Source: a bacterium M00.F.Ca.ET.205.01.1.1
GTDB lineage: Bacteria > Pseudomonadota > Alphaproteobacteria > Rhizobiales > Rhizobiaceae
Assembly (NCBI GenBank): GCA_004791255.1
Contig: SRUQ01000012.1
Location: forward strand, 49,221-113,220
DNA: 64,000 nucleotides
Direction: 5' to 3'
In this document: positions 42,387 to 49,714 of the stretch, in pieces
How the letters are laid out: the number at the start of each line of letters is the position of its first letter
Numbering within the stretch: position 1 is the stretch's first letter
The notes under the pieces: model-generated
Database searches by the model: none
What the model saw: only the letters and a program-made list of their open reading frames with translations
What the model was told of the DNA's origin: nothing
Made by a program: the position numbers and the translations under genes

Positions 42387-43514
42387 ATGACTTCACATCT
42401 CGACGCGACGGCATTGGCCGAAGCAGGGCCCACCACCGAGGGCGACGCCGCCTGGCAGGACGATGTGCGCGCCGGCGTGCGCCATGTGCGCGACCTCGCC
42501 GAACTGCCGCTGTCGCCAGCCGAGCGCGCCGCGGTGCAGGAAGCCGCCTCGCGCCACAAGGTGCGCATCCCGAAGGCCTATCTCGACCTGATCGACTGGA
42601 AAGACCCGGCCGATCCGATCCGGGCGCAGGTCATCCCGTCGGCGGACGAACTGGTCGCCAGCGAAGGCGAACTCGACGACCCGATCGGCGACCATGACTA
42701 CAGCCCCGTGCCAAGGCTGACTCACCGCCACGCCGACCGGGTGCTGTTGTTCCCGACCTATCAATGCGCGGTCTATTGCCGCTTCTGCTTCCGCAAGGAG
42801 TCGCTGACCGCGATCGGGCGCGGCTATACGCGCGAGGCGCTGGAGCCGGCGCTGGCCTATATCGCTGCTCATCCCGAGATCCGCGAGGTGATCCTGACCG
42901 GCGGCGATCCGCTGTCGCTGCCCGACAAGGCGCTGGCCGAGATCCGCGCTCGCATCGAGGCGATCGCGCATGTGCGGCTGCTGCGCATCCACACACGCGT
43001 GCCGGTGGCGCTGCCTGCGCGCATCACGCCGGGGCTGGTGGCCGCGCTGCAGGGCCGGCTGATGGTCACAATCGTCACCCATTTCAATCATCCGCGTGAG
43101 ATCTCCGACGCCGCCGAAGCGGCCTGCCGCAGCTTGCGGCAAGCGGGCTTCGTGCTGCTCAACCAGACGGTTCTCCTGAAGGGCGTCAACGACAGCGTCG
43201 AGGTGCTGGAGGAACTCTGCCGCGAGCTGATGTACCGGCTGGGGACAAAACCCTACTACCTCCACCATGGCGACCTCGCCCGCGGCATGGCGCACCGGCG
43301 CACCACGATTGCCGAGGGGCAGGCGCTGGCCGAGGCGCTGCGGGCGCGGCTGTCTGGCATCTGCAATCCGGTCTACGTCATCGACCTGCCCGATGGTGGC
43401 GGCAAGGTGCCGCTCGGCCCGTGCTACGTCGAGGCGCGCGACGGGGAAAGCTGGCGCATACGGGGGCTGGATGGTGAGGTGAGGGATTATACGGAGATCG
43501 CTGGCCGCCGATAA
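42387..43514 (+). CDS. Radical SAM lysine-2,3-aminomutase-like protein (KamA/EpmB family)
   Basis: 375 residues. The [4Fe-4S] cysteines are in CAVYCRFCF (C127, C131, C134: C-x3-C-x2-C). LTGGDPLSLPD (171-181) is the GGDP SAM motif, and K340 in DLPDGGGKVPLGP is the PLP lysine. The enzyme moves the alpha-amino group of lysine to the beta carbon. In this group that makes beta-lysine, either free or for elongation factor P. No epmA neighbour is visible in the window, so the role is open. The start is ATG 42387. Confidence 0.9.
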   Translation: MTSHLDATALAEAGPTTEGDAAWQDDVRAGVRHVRDLAELPLSPAERAAVQEAASRHKVRIPKAYLDLIDWKDPADPIRAQVIPSADELVASEGELDDPIGDHDYSPVPRLTHRHADRVLLFPTYQCAVYCRFCFRKESLTAIGRGYTREALEPALAYIAAHPEIREVILTGGDPLSLPDKALAEIRARIEAIAHVRLLRIHTRVPVALPARITPGLVAALQGRLMVTIVTHFNHPREISDAAEAACRSLRQAGFVLLNQTVLLKGVNDSVEVLEELCRELMYRLGTKPYYLHHGDLARGMAHRRTTIAEGQALAEALRARLSGICNPVYVIDLPDGGGKVPLGPCYVEARDGESWRIRGLDGEVRDYTEIAGRR

Positions 43515-43526
43515 TCCTGGGTTCCC

Positions 43527-45173
43527 TCACCCCTTGCGCTTCTCCACCTCGGCCTTGCGCAGCAGGAAGCGCTGGATCTTGCCGCTGGGGGTCTTCGGCA
43601 GTTCGGTGACGAATTCCACCTCGCGCGGATAGGCATGCGCCGACAGCCGTTTTTTCACATGCTGCGCCAGTTCCTCGGCGAGTTCGGGGCTGCCCTTGTG
43701 CGACGCCGCCAGGATGACGAAGGCCTTGACGATCTCGGTGCGCTGCGGGTCAGGCACGCCGACAGCCGCCGCTTCGTTGACCGCCGGATGCTCGATCAGC
43801 GCGCTCTCGACGTCGAACGGGCCGATGCGGTAGCCGGCCGAGGTGATGACGTCATCGGCGCGGCCGATGAAGGAGATCGAACCGTCGGGCTCGAACTCCA
43901 CCGTGTCGCCGGTGCGGTAATAGCCGCCCGCGATCGCCGGGGTCTGCGCCTGGTGGTAGCCGTCGAACCAGCGCAGCGGCGATTGGGCGATGTCGACCGA
44001 AAGGATGCCGGGCTGATTGGGGCCGAGCTCGTTGCCGGCCTCGTCCAGCACCACGATGCGGTAGCCCGGCATGGCAAAGCCCGCCGAGCCCGGCCGTACG
44101 GAATGCGCCAGGCCGTGATGGTTGTTGACCATCATGCCGTTCTCGGTCTGGCCGTAATGGTCGTGGATGGGCGCGGCGAGATGGGCGTCGAACCAGCGGA
44201 TCACTTCCGGGTTGAGCGGCTCGCCGGCGCTGCTCACCACCCGAAGCCGGCCCTTTACGCGCGCGGCGGCTTCGGTCCCCTCGGCCATCAGCAGCCGGTA
44301 GGCGGTGGGCGAACCGGCCAGGCTGGTGACGCCGAGCCGCTCGATGATGTCGTAGGTACTCCGGGCGTTGAAGGCGCCTTCATAGAAGGTGGTGGCGATG
44401 CCAAGCTGGAGTGGCCCGGTGATGGCGTAGTAGAGCCCGTAGGCCCAGCCGGGATCGGCGATGTTCCAGAACACGTCGTCGGCGCGCAGCCCGATCGACT
44501 CGCGCATATAGGCGCTAAAGGCGAGCAGGGCGAAGAGCGGCACCGGCACGCCCTTGGGCAGGCCTGTGGTGCCCGAGGTCGACATCATCATGAACAGGTC
44601 ATCGCCCTTGCGCATTAGCGGCTCGCACTCGGGCGAGGCGGCGGCAAGCGCGGCGCGGAAGTCGATGTCGCCTGCGGGCAGCGCATCGCCCGGCGCAAGA
44701 ATGCTGGCGATGCGGGCAGAGGTCTCGACCTCGTCGAGCTTGCCGCGATTGGCCGGATTGGTGACGAGGAGTTTCGCGCCGCTATAGCCCAGCCGGTGCT
44801 CGATCGCCTTCGGGCCAAAAGCGGTGAACAGCGGCTGGTAGACGGCGCCGATGCGCCAGGTGGCAAGGATGAGCGCCACAAGTTCGGGAATGCGCGGCAG
44901 CATGCCGGCCACCACATCGCCGGGGCCGACGCCGAGGTTTTTCAAAAAATTGCCGGCGCGGCCTGACATGTCGGCGAGGTCGTCGAAGGAATATACACGC
45001 AGATCCCCGCCGGCCGAAATGGCGCGCAGCGCCAGCCGGTTCTGCCCGGTATAGCGGCCGCAGCATTCGACATAGGCGTTGATGCCGCTTGCCGGGTCGC
45101 CGGCCAGCCGCGCGATCTCGTCCTCGATACGAAAGCCCGCGACGGCATCGGCATAGCTTCTGGTCATGGCCAT
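43527..45173 (-). CDS. AMP-binding acyl-CoA synthetase (medium-chain/acetate type)
   Basis: 548 residues. The phosphate-binding P-loop MSTSGTTGLPKGVPVP is at about 200-215. The adenylate motif DHYGQTENGMMVNNHHG follows. GYYRTGDTVEFEPDGSISFI is the hinge region, and PREVEFVTELPKTPSGKIQR holds the catalytic Lys of the C-terminal domain. The enzyme activates a carboxylic acid as acyl-AMP and then as acyl-CoA. The acid cannot be told. Divergent from the DUF2934 gene; no partner gene in the operon. Confidence 0.92.
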   Translation of the reverse strand: MAMTRSYADAVAGFRIEDEIARLAGDPASGINAYVECCGRYTGQNRLALRAISAGGDLRVYSFDDLADMSGRAGNFLKNLGVGPGDVVAGMLPRIPELVALILATWRIGAVYQPLFTAFGPKAIEHRLGYSGAKLLVTNPANRGKLDEVETSARIASILAPGDALPAGDIDFRAALAAASPECEPLMRKGDDLFMMMSTSGTTGLPKGVPVPLFALLAFSAYMRESIGLRADDVFWNIADPGWAYGLYYAITGPLQLGIATTFYEGAFNARSTYDIIERLGVTSLAGSPTAYRLLMAEGTEAAARVKGRLRVVSSAGEPLNPEVIRWFDAHLAAPIHDHYGQTENGMMVNNHHGLAHSVRPGSAGFAMPGYRIVVLDEAGNELGPNQPGILSVDIAQSPLRWFDGYHQAQTPAIAGGYYRTGDTVEFEPDGSISFIGRADDVITSAGYRIGPFDVESALIEHPAVNEAAAVGVPDPQRTEIVKAFVILAASHKGSPELAEELAQHVKKRLSAHAYPREVEFVTELPKTPSGKIQRFLLRKAEVEKRKG

Positions 45174-45335
45174 CCTCCCTGGAGCCGCATCTCCCCCATG
45201 GGGCGGTGGGATTTAATGCCCGAAAATAAGCCGGGGGTCGATGCGGCGAAAGTCTGGGGCCAGCCGGTGATTACGCAGATTTTTTGGATCGTTCGGTGCG
45301 GTGCGACGTTCAGTCACCACAATGGAGGAACGGCA

Positions 45336-45662
45336 ATGGACAATGACCGGCACGACAAGATCCGCGACCGCGCGCACCAGATATGGCAACGTGAGGGCGG
45401 CATGCATGGCGCCCATGAACGGCACTGGCACCAGGCAGAGTCCGAGATCGACCGCGAGGCGGCACTGGCGCTGACGGCGGGTGACGCACTGCCGGAGACG
45501 CGCGACGTCGCCAGTTCCGATCTGTTGACGGTGGAGGCGCTGGCCATGCGCACGGGCATCTCCGGCGACCAGGCCCAGGAGCTGATCGACAGGCTTGGCA
45601 ATGATCGCGCCGCCATCGAGGACGCTGCGCGCAGCCTGAAGGCCAGGCGTAGGCGGTCATAA
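45336..45662 (+). CDS. DUF2934-containing small protein
   Basis: 108 residues from ATG 45336, which has an ideal GGAGG ribosome binding site. The first 40 residues (HDKIRDRAHQIWQREGGMHG, then AHERHWHQAESEI) match the DUF2934 signature (R-x-R-A-x-x-I-W-x-x-x-G...H-x-x-x-W). The C-terminal half (LTVEALAMRTGISGDQAQEL) looks like a small helical bundle. DUF2934 proteins are common in rhizobia and tend to be stress-related; the function is unknown. Confidence 0.85.
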   Translation: MDNDRHDKIRDRAHQIWQREGGMHGAHERHWHQAESEIDREAALALTAGDALPETRDVASSDLLTVEALAMRTGISGDQAQELIDRLGNDRAAIEDAARSLKARRRRS

Positions 45663-45784
45663 AAGCGCTTCGAAACAACGCGCTGGAGCGGCTCGATGAG
45701 AAGATGATACATCGGGCTGCTTCGGCGCGCGATCATGAAACCAGCGCTCTATGGCCTTCACCACTTTGCTCGACACTTTCCTCG

Positions 45785-45809
45785 GAACCCTTGCCCCTCT
45801 CGCAGGTTC
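45785..45809 (+). promoter_or_regulatory. GGAAC-N17-GTT, candidate EcfG general-stress promoter
   Basis: GGAAC at 45785-45789 and GTTCC from 45807 are separated by 17 bp and end about 31 bp before the PRC-barrel start at 45841. The consensus is GGAAC-N16/17-CGTT; here the C is G. The same spacing is seen before the acidic gene at 34239. Confidence 0.4.
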
Positions 45810-45840
45810 CTCCTGTCCCAACCCACAGGAGATGCGAACC

Positions 45841-46125
45841 ATGGACCACAGCAATCACGTCAGGCTGACCGATGCCGAACTGACCCAGGACGAGCTGGAA
45901 GGCGCGACCATTTACGGCCCCGGCGACGAGAAGATCGGCTCCGTCGATCATCTGCATGCCGGCCAGGTGGTGGTCGATGTCGGCGGCTTCCTCGGCATCG
46001 GCGCCAAGCCGGTGGCGGTGGCTGCCGGCGAACTCGACTTCATGCGCGACGAGGATGGCGACGTGCACGCCGTGACCAGCTGGACCAAGGACCAGCTGAA
46101 AGCCATGCCCGAGCACCGGGACTAG
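45841..46125 (+). CDS. PRC-barrel domain small protein
   Basis: 94 residues from ATG 45841 (AGGAG ribosome site). LEGATIYGPGDEKIGSVDHL and HAGQVVVDVGGFLGIGAKPV are the two strands of a PRC-barrel, and SWTKDQLKAMPEHRD ends it. PRC-barrels bind partner proteins or RNA. Many small rhizobial PRC proteins are stress-induced, and a GGAAC-N17-GTT element in front fits that. The small DNA-binding-like protein gene follows after 49 bp. Confidence 0.82.
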   Translation: MDHSNHVRLTDAELTQDELEGATIYGPGDEKIGSVDHLHAGQVVVDVGGFLGIGAKPVAVAAGELDFMRDEDGDVHAVTSWTKDQLKAMPEHRD

Positions 46126-46174
46126 GGATAAGGGGGCCTGGATTCGGCCGGGCCTTCTTCGCTAGGAGGCAACA

Positions 46175-46324
46175 ATGATCAGGAAACTCAAGGACGGCAA
46201 ATACCGCCTCTATTCGCGCAAGAAGGACGAGACGACCGGCAAACGCCGCAACCTCGGCACCTTCGACACGCGCGAGGCGGCGGAAAAGCACGAGCGCGAG
46301 GTGCAGTATTTCAAGCGGCACTGA
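46175..46324 (+). CDS. 49-residue Arm-type/AP2-like DNA-binding small protein
   Basis: MIRKLKDGKYRLYSRKKDET, then TGKRRNLGTFDTREAAEKHE and REVQYFKRH. The fold pattern (three strands with G-K-Y-R-L-Y-S, then N-L-G-T-F-D-T-R-E-A-A-E helix) is that of the AP2-like Arm domain of integrases, but here it is free-standing. TAGGAGG lies upstream of ATG 46175. Its role is not known. A 3' fragment of a second copy is at 48001-48059. Confidence 0.7.
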   Translation: MIRKLKDGKYRLYSRKKDETTGKRRNLGTFDTREAAEKHEREVQYFKRH

Positions 46325-46414
46325 GGCCTCTGATTGTCGCGGCGGTAGCGCACCACGGAAGCCGATTTCTGTCGGCCAAGCCCTGCCGTCACTCGCCGTC
46401 TACGCCACGCGTGG

Positions 46415-47359
46415 CTAAGCTGGCCTGGCTTTGACCGCGGTGGCGAGTACGATGCCGGCTACGATGAAGGCCGCACCGACCAGATCGTAATCGTGCAAGC
46501 CCTCGCCGAGCAGCAGATAGGCGAGGATCGCGACGAACACCGTCTGCAGGTAGAGCAGCATGCTCGCCCGGCTCGCGCCGAGCGTTTCCACGCTTTTGTT
46601 GTAGAGATAGTACATCAAGGCGCCGCCGGGGCCGGCCAGATAGGCGAGCGCGAGTATGCTGTGGACGTTCATGGCGGAGCGTTCGTCGTTGAACAATTCC
46701 CACAAATGAAAAGGCAAGGCGACCAGCGCGCCGGCGCCGAGCAGCAGCACGACCATCGGCAGAAGTTCGATGCCGAATTTGGCACGGCGCAAAAGCACGG
46801 TGTAGAGACCCCAGGAGAACGCGCTGCCGACGATCCACAGTTCGCCGGCGTTGACCTTGAGCTGCAGCAGCGCCGTCAAGTTGCCGTGAGCAACGATGAA
46901 AATCATCCCGGCAAGCGCAACCAGCGCGCCAAGCGACTTCCACAGCCCAAGCGGTTCGCCAAGCACCAAACGGGCAAGCACCATCGTCATGACAGGCGAC
47001 AGCGCCATGATGATGCCGGCCGTGGTGGCGTCGGTGTCGTTAAGGCCATGGTAGATCATACCCTGGCACAGCGTCAGGCCGATGGCCCCCACGGCGACGA
47101 CCTCCAAGGCGCGCGTTCGCAAGAGCCCGATCATCGCGTCGTGATGACGGTGCACAATCGGCAGCAGGGTGGCGCAAGCAAGCGTCAGCCGCCAGAAGCA
47201 GAGGCCCCAAGGCGGCATTTCAGGCGCCACCCATTTGGCCGCGATATAGACACCCGCCGAAAGCAGCCAGCACAGGATTGCGGTCGGATAGCCTGCCAGG
47301 GAGGATATGGGGCCGGCCACGGGTTGCGCGGCTTGATGCGCTATCGGCATTGCCTGCAT
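46415..47359 (-). CDS. EamA/DMT-family transporter
   Basis: 314 residues with ten hydrophobic segments and two EamA halves (ILCWLLSAGVYIAAKWVAPE; AGIIMALSPVMTMVLARLVL with the EamA P-V-x-T motif; ASMLLYLQTVFVAILAYLLL followed by GEGL). Exporters of this family carry amino acids or small metabolites out of the cell. Substrate unknown. The end of the gene reaches the small gap after the Arm-like gene; the VOC gene lies upstream on the same strand. Confidence 0.88.
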   Translation of the reverse strand: MQAMPIAHQAAQPVAGPISSLAGYPTAILCWLLSAGVYIAAKWVAPEMPPWGLCFWRLTLACATLLPIVHRHHDAMIGLLRTRALEVVAVGAIGLTLCQGMIYHGLNDTDATTAGIIMALSPVMTMVLARLVLGEPLGLWKSLGALVALAGMIFIVAHGNLTALLQLKVNAGELWIVGSAFSWGLYTVLLRRAKFGIELLPMVVLLLGAGALVALPFHLWELFNDERSAMNVHSILALAYLAGPGGALMYYLYNKSVETLGASRASMLLYLQTVFVAILAYLLLGEGLHDYDLVGAAFIVAGIVLATAVKARPA

Positions 47360-47481
47360 GTCATGCCTCCCCCGTCGATGACCTCGGCCAGACGAGGCAA
47401 CATAGCCTGTGCCGTTGGATCGTGCATCCGTTTTGAATGCCGAAAGAAACGCCGCGCTCGGCCGGCCTGTGTGCAGCTATG

Positions 47482-47901
47482 TCAGTCCGCCGCGTCGCCG
47501 GAAGGCATTGCGGAAACGTCCATCCACATCGCGCCCACGGCATGGCCATCGGGATCGGCGAGGTCGCGTGTATACATGAACCCATGATCTTCGACTGGAT
47601 TGATGTCTGCGGTGCCACCATTCGCGGCGGCCGCCGCGGCCATCGCATCGACCGCCTCGCGGCTGTCCAAGGACAGCGCCAGCATGACTTCGCTGGACGT
47701 TGATGGCGGGATCGGGCGAGTGGTCATGGTCTGCCATTTTTCACGGCTGAGCAGCATGAAATTGATATGGTCGCTCCACACCATCCCCGCAGCCGTCTCG
47801 CTGGTAAATCTGGGATTGTTCTTGAACCCGAGCGCTTCATAGAACGCCATGGATGCCTTCACGTCGGTCACCGGCAGGCTCACAAAAATCTTCTTGCTCA
47901 T
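47482..47901 (-). CDS. VOC-family (glyoxalase/extradiol dioxygenase superfamily) protein
   Basis: 139 residues. KKIFVSLPVTDVKASMAFYE, then ALGFKNNPRFTS and DHGFMYTRDLADPDGHAVGA (D-P-D-G-H) give the two beta-alpha-beta-beta-beta modules of the VOC fold. It may bind a metal and act in resistance or detoxification, but the group is very broad. Upstream of the EamA gene, on the same strand, 122 bp away. Confidence 0.88.
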   Translation of the reverse strand: MSKKIFVSLPVTDVKASMAFYEALGFKNNPRFTSETAAGMVWSDHINFMLLSREKWQTMTTRPIPPSTSSEVMLALSLDSREAVDAMAAAAAANGGTADINPVEDHGFMYTRDLADPDGHAVGAMWMDVSAMPSGDAAD

Positions 47902-48000
47902 CGATCATTCCTTTGGTTGTCGAGATGCCCTTCCAGGCGCCTGCTTTAAGACGGTTGACCCCCCCCGCCGATCCGACACCGCATCTTTTGTAAATCGCCG

Positions 48001-48059
48001 GCACCGACGTGGCGGCGCAAACGCTCGAGCGCGAGGTGCTTTGTTTCAAGCGGCATTGA
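48001..48059 (+). pseudogene. 3' remnant of a second Arm-like small protein gene
   Basis: The forward reading VAAQTLEREVLCFKRH then TGA matches the end of the 46175 protein (EAAEKHEREVQYFKRH then TGA) at 10 of 16 positions. The start of the gene is gone: upstream is a run of C and a T-rich stretch with no open frame. It is a broken duplicate. Confidence 0.6.
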
Positions 48060-48098
48060 GGGCGCGCTTCCATGATCGCCAATCGCGGAGGTTTGCGC

Positions 48099-48229
48099 TG
48101 CCCCTCATTGCCCTGCCGGGCATTTCTCCCCGTAAACGGGGCGAAAAAGCCAATTGGCGAAGCCGTCCGCGACAGCGCTCCTCGCCCCGTTTACGGGGAG
48201 AGGATGCCGGCAGGCAGGTGAGGGGCGGC
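48099..48229. repeat. Long inverted repeat with about 46-bp arms
   Basis: Left arm CTGCCCCTCATTGCCCTGCC... ends TCTCCCCGTAAACGGGGCGA. The right arm, CTCGCCCCGTTTACGGGGAG..., ends GGTGAGGGGCGGC. The innermost 20 bp pair perfectly. Two arms surround a 36-bp loop. It is the best example of the repeat family also at 26127, 37278 and 39332. Confidence 0.8.
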
Positions 48230-48255
48230 GCCAGCCTCCGAAATCATCCGCCCCC

Positions 48256-49638
48256 TCAGAGCGCCACGACCTTCCCCGGGTTCATCATATTGCCGGGATC
48301 GATCATCGCCTTCACCGCCCGCGCCAGTGCCTGCTTCACCGGGTCGGCATGACGCTCATAGGCCTCGCGCTTTTCCAGGCCGACGCCGTGCTCGGCCGAG
48401 AACGAGCCGCCGGCCTGGGTGAGCCCGGCATAGAGCACATCCTCGATCGCCTCGTGCCGCTCATGCGACACCGGCCCGTCGGTGTTGATCGAGATGTGCA
48501 GATTGCCGTCGGCGAGGTGGCCGAACACGTAGGGCGCGTAGGAGGCGTCGATAGCCTTCAGCCCGGCCTCGATGCGCGTGACATACTCATCCAGCGCGCC
48601 GCCCGGCACCGAGACATCGAAGGACGGCGGCAGATGGTGCATGCGCTCGATCTGTTCCGTCTCCTCGCGCAGCCGCCAGATCAGCTCCGCCTGCGCCTGC
48701 GAAGCCGCGACCAGCCCGTCGATGATGCCGGCCTCTTCCCAGATATCGGCCAGCCCTTCCTCCAGCAGGCTTTGCGCCGCCTCGACGCTGTCGGCGCCGA
48801 GGCCGAGCACCAGCAGGCAAGGCGCGTCGAGCGGCAATTGGCCGGGCGTGTAGTTCAGCGCCCGCTGCATGGCATCGGCAAAGCGCCGCCACAGGATCTC
48901 GGCGGCGCTGAGCCGAGCGGCCGTGGAGCCCAGGAAATGCCTGACGATGCGCTGCGCGCTCGCCGCATCCGGCACGCCGACCAGCGCCGCGGCGCTGGCG
49001 CCCGCCAGGGGATCAAGCCGCACCACGACCCGGGTGACGATGCCGAGCGTGCCTTCGGCGCCGATGAACAGATGCTTCAGATCATAGCCGGCGCTGGTCT
49101 TCAGCACGCAAGTGAGGTCGGAAAAGACACTGCCATCCGGCAGCACCGCTTCGAGGCCGAGCACGCGGTGGCGCATGGTGCCGTTGCGAAAGGCCAGGAT
49201 GCCGCCGGCATTGGTGGAAACCATGCCGCCAACTGTGGCGCTGCCGCGCGCGGCAAGGTCGATGCCGGGGTCGAGCCCATGCTGGCCCGCCGCCTCCTGC
49301 AGCGCGCCGAGCGTCGCGCCGGCCTGGACGATGGCCGTGCGCGCGAACGGGTCGATCTCCTCGACCCGGTTCATGGCGCCGAGATCGCAGATCACCTGGC
49401 CGGCCACGGTGGCCGCCGCGCCCGTCAGCCCGGTCCGTCCGCCCTGGGGAACAAGGCTGATGCCATGCTCCGCGCAGAATTTGACGAGTGCTGCAACCTC
49501 AGCCGTATCGCGCGGCCGCACCAGCGCCGAGGCGCCGAAATTGCGGGCGTCGAAACCGGGATCGCGGGTGGCGAGTTCGGCGGCGTCCCAGATAGTGGTG
49601 TGGGGGAGGAGGGTGCGGAGAGCGGGGAGGTGGGGCAT
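48256..49638 (-). CDS. FAD-binding D-lactate/2-hydroxyacid dehydrogenase (GlcD/Dld-like)
   Basis: 460 residues from ATG 49638. The FAD-binding PCMH domain is at about residues 30-210 (ASALVRPRDTAEVAALVKFC, SLVPQGGRTGLTGAAATVAG, ARGSATVGGMVSTNAGGILA). The C-terminal FAD-linked oxidase domain has VFGHLADGNLHISINTDGP, then SFSAEHGVGLEKREAYERH, with the metal/FAD His residues. It oxidises a 2-hydroxy acid such as D-lactate or glycolate to the keto acid at the membrane, passing electrons to quinone. The STAND-nuclease gene is upstream on the same strand; a hairpin lies between. Confidence 0.93.
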   Translation of the reverse strand: MPHLPALRTLLPHTTIWDAAELATRDPGFDARNFGASALVRPRDTAEVAALVKFCAEHGISLVPQGGRTGLTGAAATVAGQVICDLGAMNRVEEIDPFARTAIVQAGATLGALQEAAGQHGLDPGIDLAARGSATVGGMVSTNAGGILAFRNGTMRHRVLGLEAVLPDGSVFSDLTCVLKTSAGYDLKHLFIGAEGTLGIVTRVVVRLDPLAGASAAALVGVPDAASAQRIVRHFLGSTAARLSAAEILWRRFADAMQRALNYTPGQLPLDAPCLLVLGLGADSVEAAQSLLEEGLADIWEEAGIIDGLVAASQAQAELIWRLREETEQIERMHHLPPSFDVSVPGGALDEYVTRIEAGLKAIDASYAPYVFGHLADGNLHISINTDGPVSHERHEAIEDVLYAGLTQAGGSFSAEHGVGLEKREAYERHADPVKQALARAVKAMIDPGNMMNPGKVVAL

Positions 49639-49649
49639 CGGGAGGTTCC

Positions 49650-49672
49650 GGAATGGCAAAAGGCGCCATTCC
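49650..49672 (-). terminator. Hairpin between the STAND gene and the FAD oxidase gene
   Basis: GGAATGGC and GCCATTCC pair across a 7-base loop. It is downstream of the STAND-gene stop (49715) and just upstream of the oxidase start (49638). It could stop transcription of the STAND gene, though there is no T run on the minus strand. Confidence 0.4.
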
Positions 49673-49714
49673 ATAAAGGAATCGCTGCCTCAGAGTCACG
49701 CAACTAAGACGCCC

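Noticed and set aside
42387..43514. Firm naming of the aminomutase as epmB
   Set aside because: No epmA neighbour in the window, and free lysine aminomutases share the same motifs.
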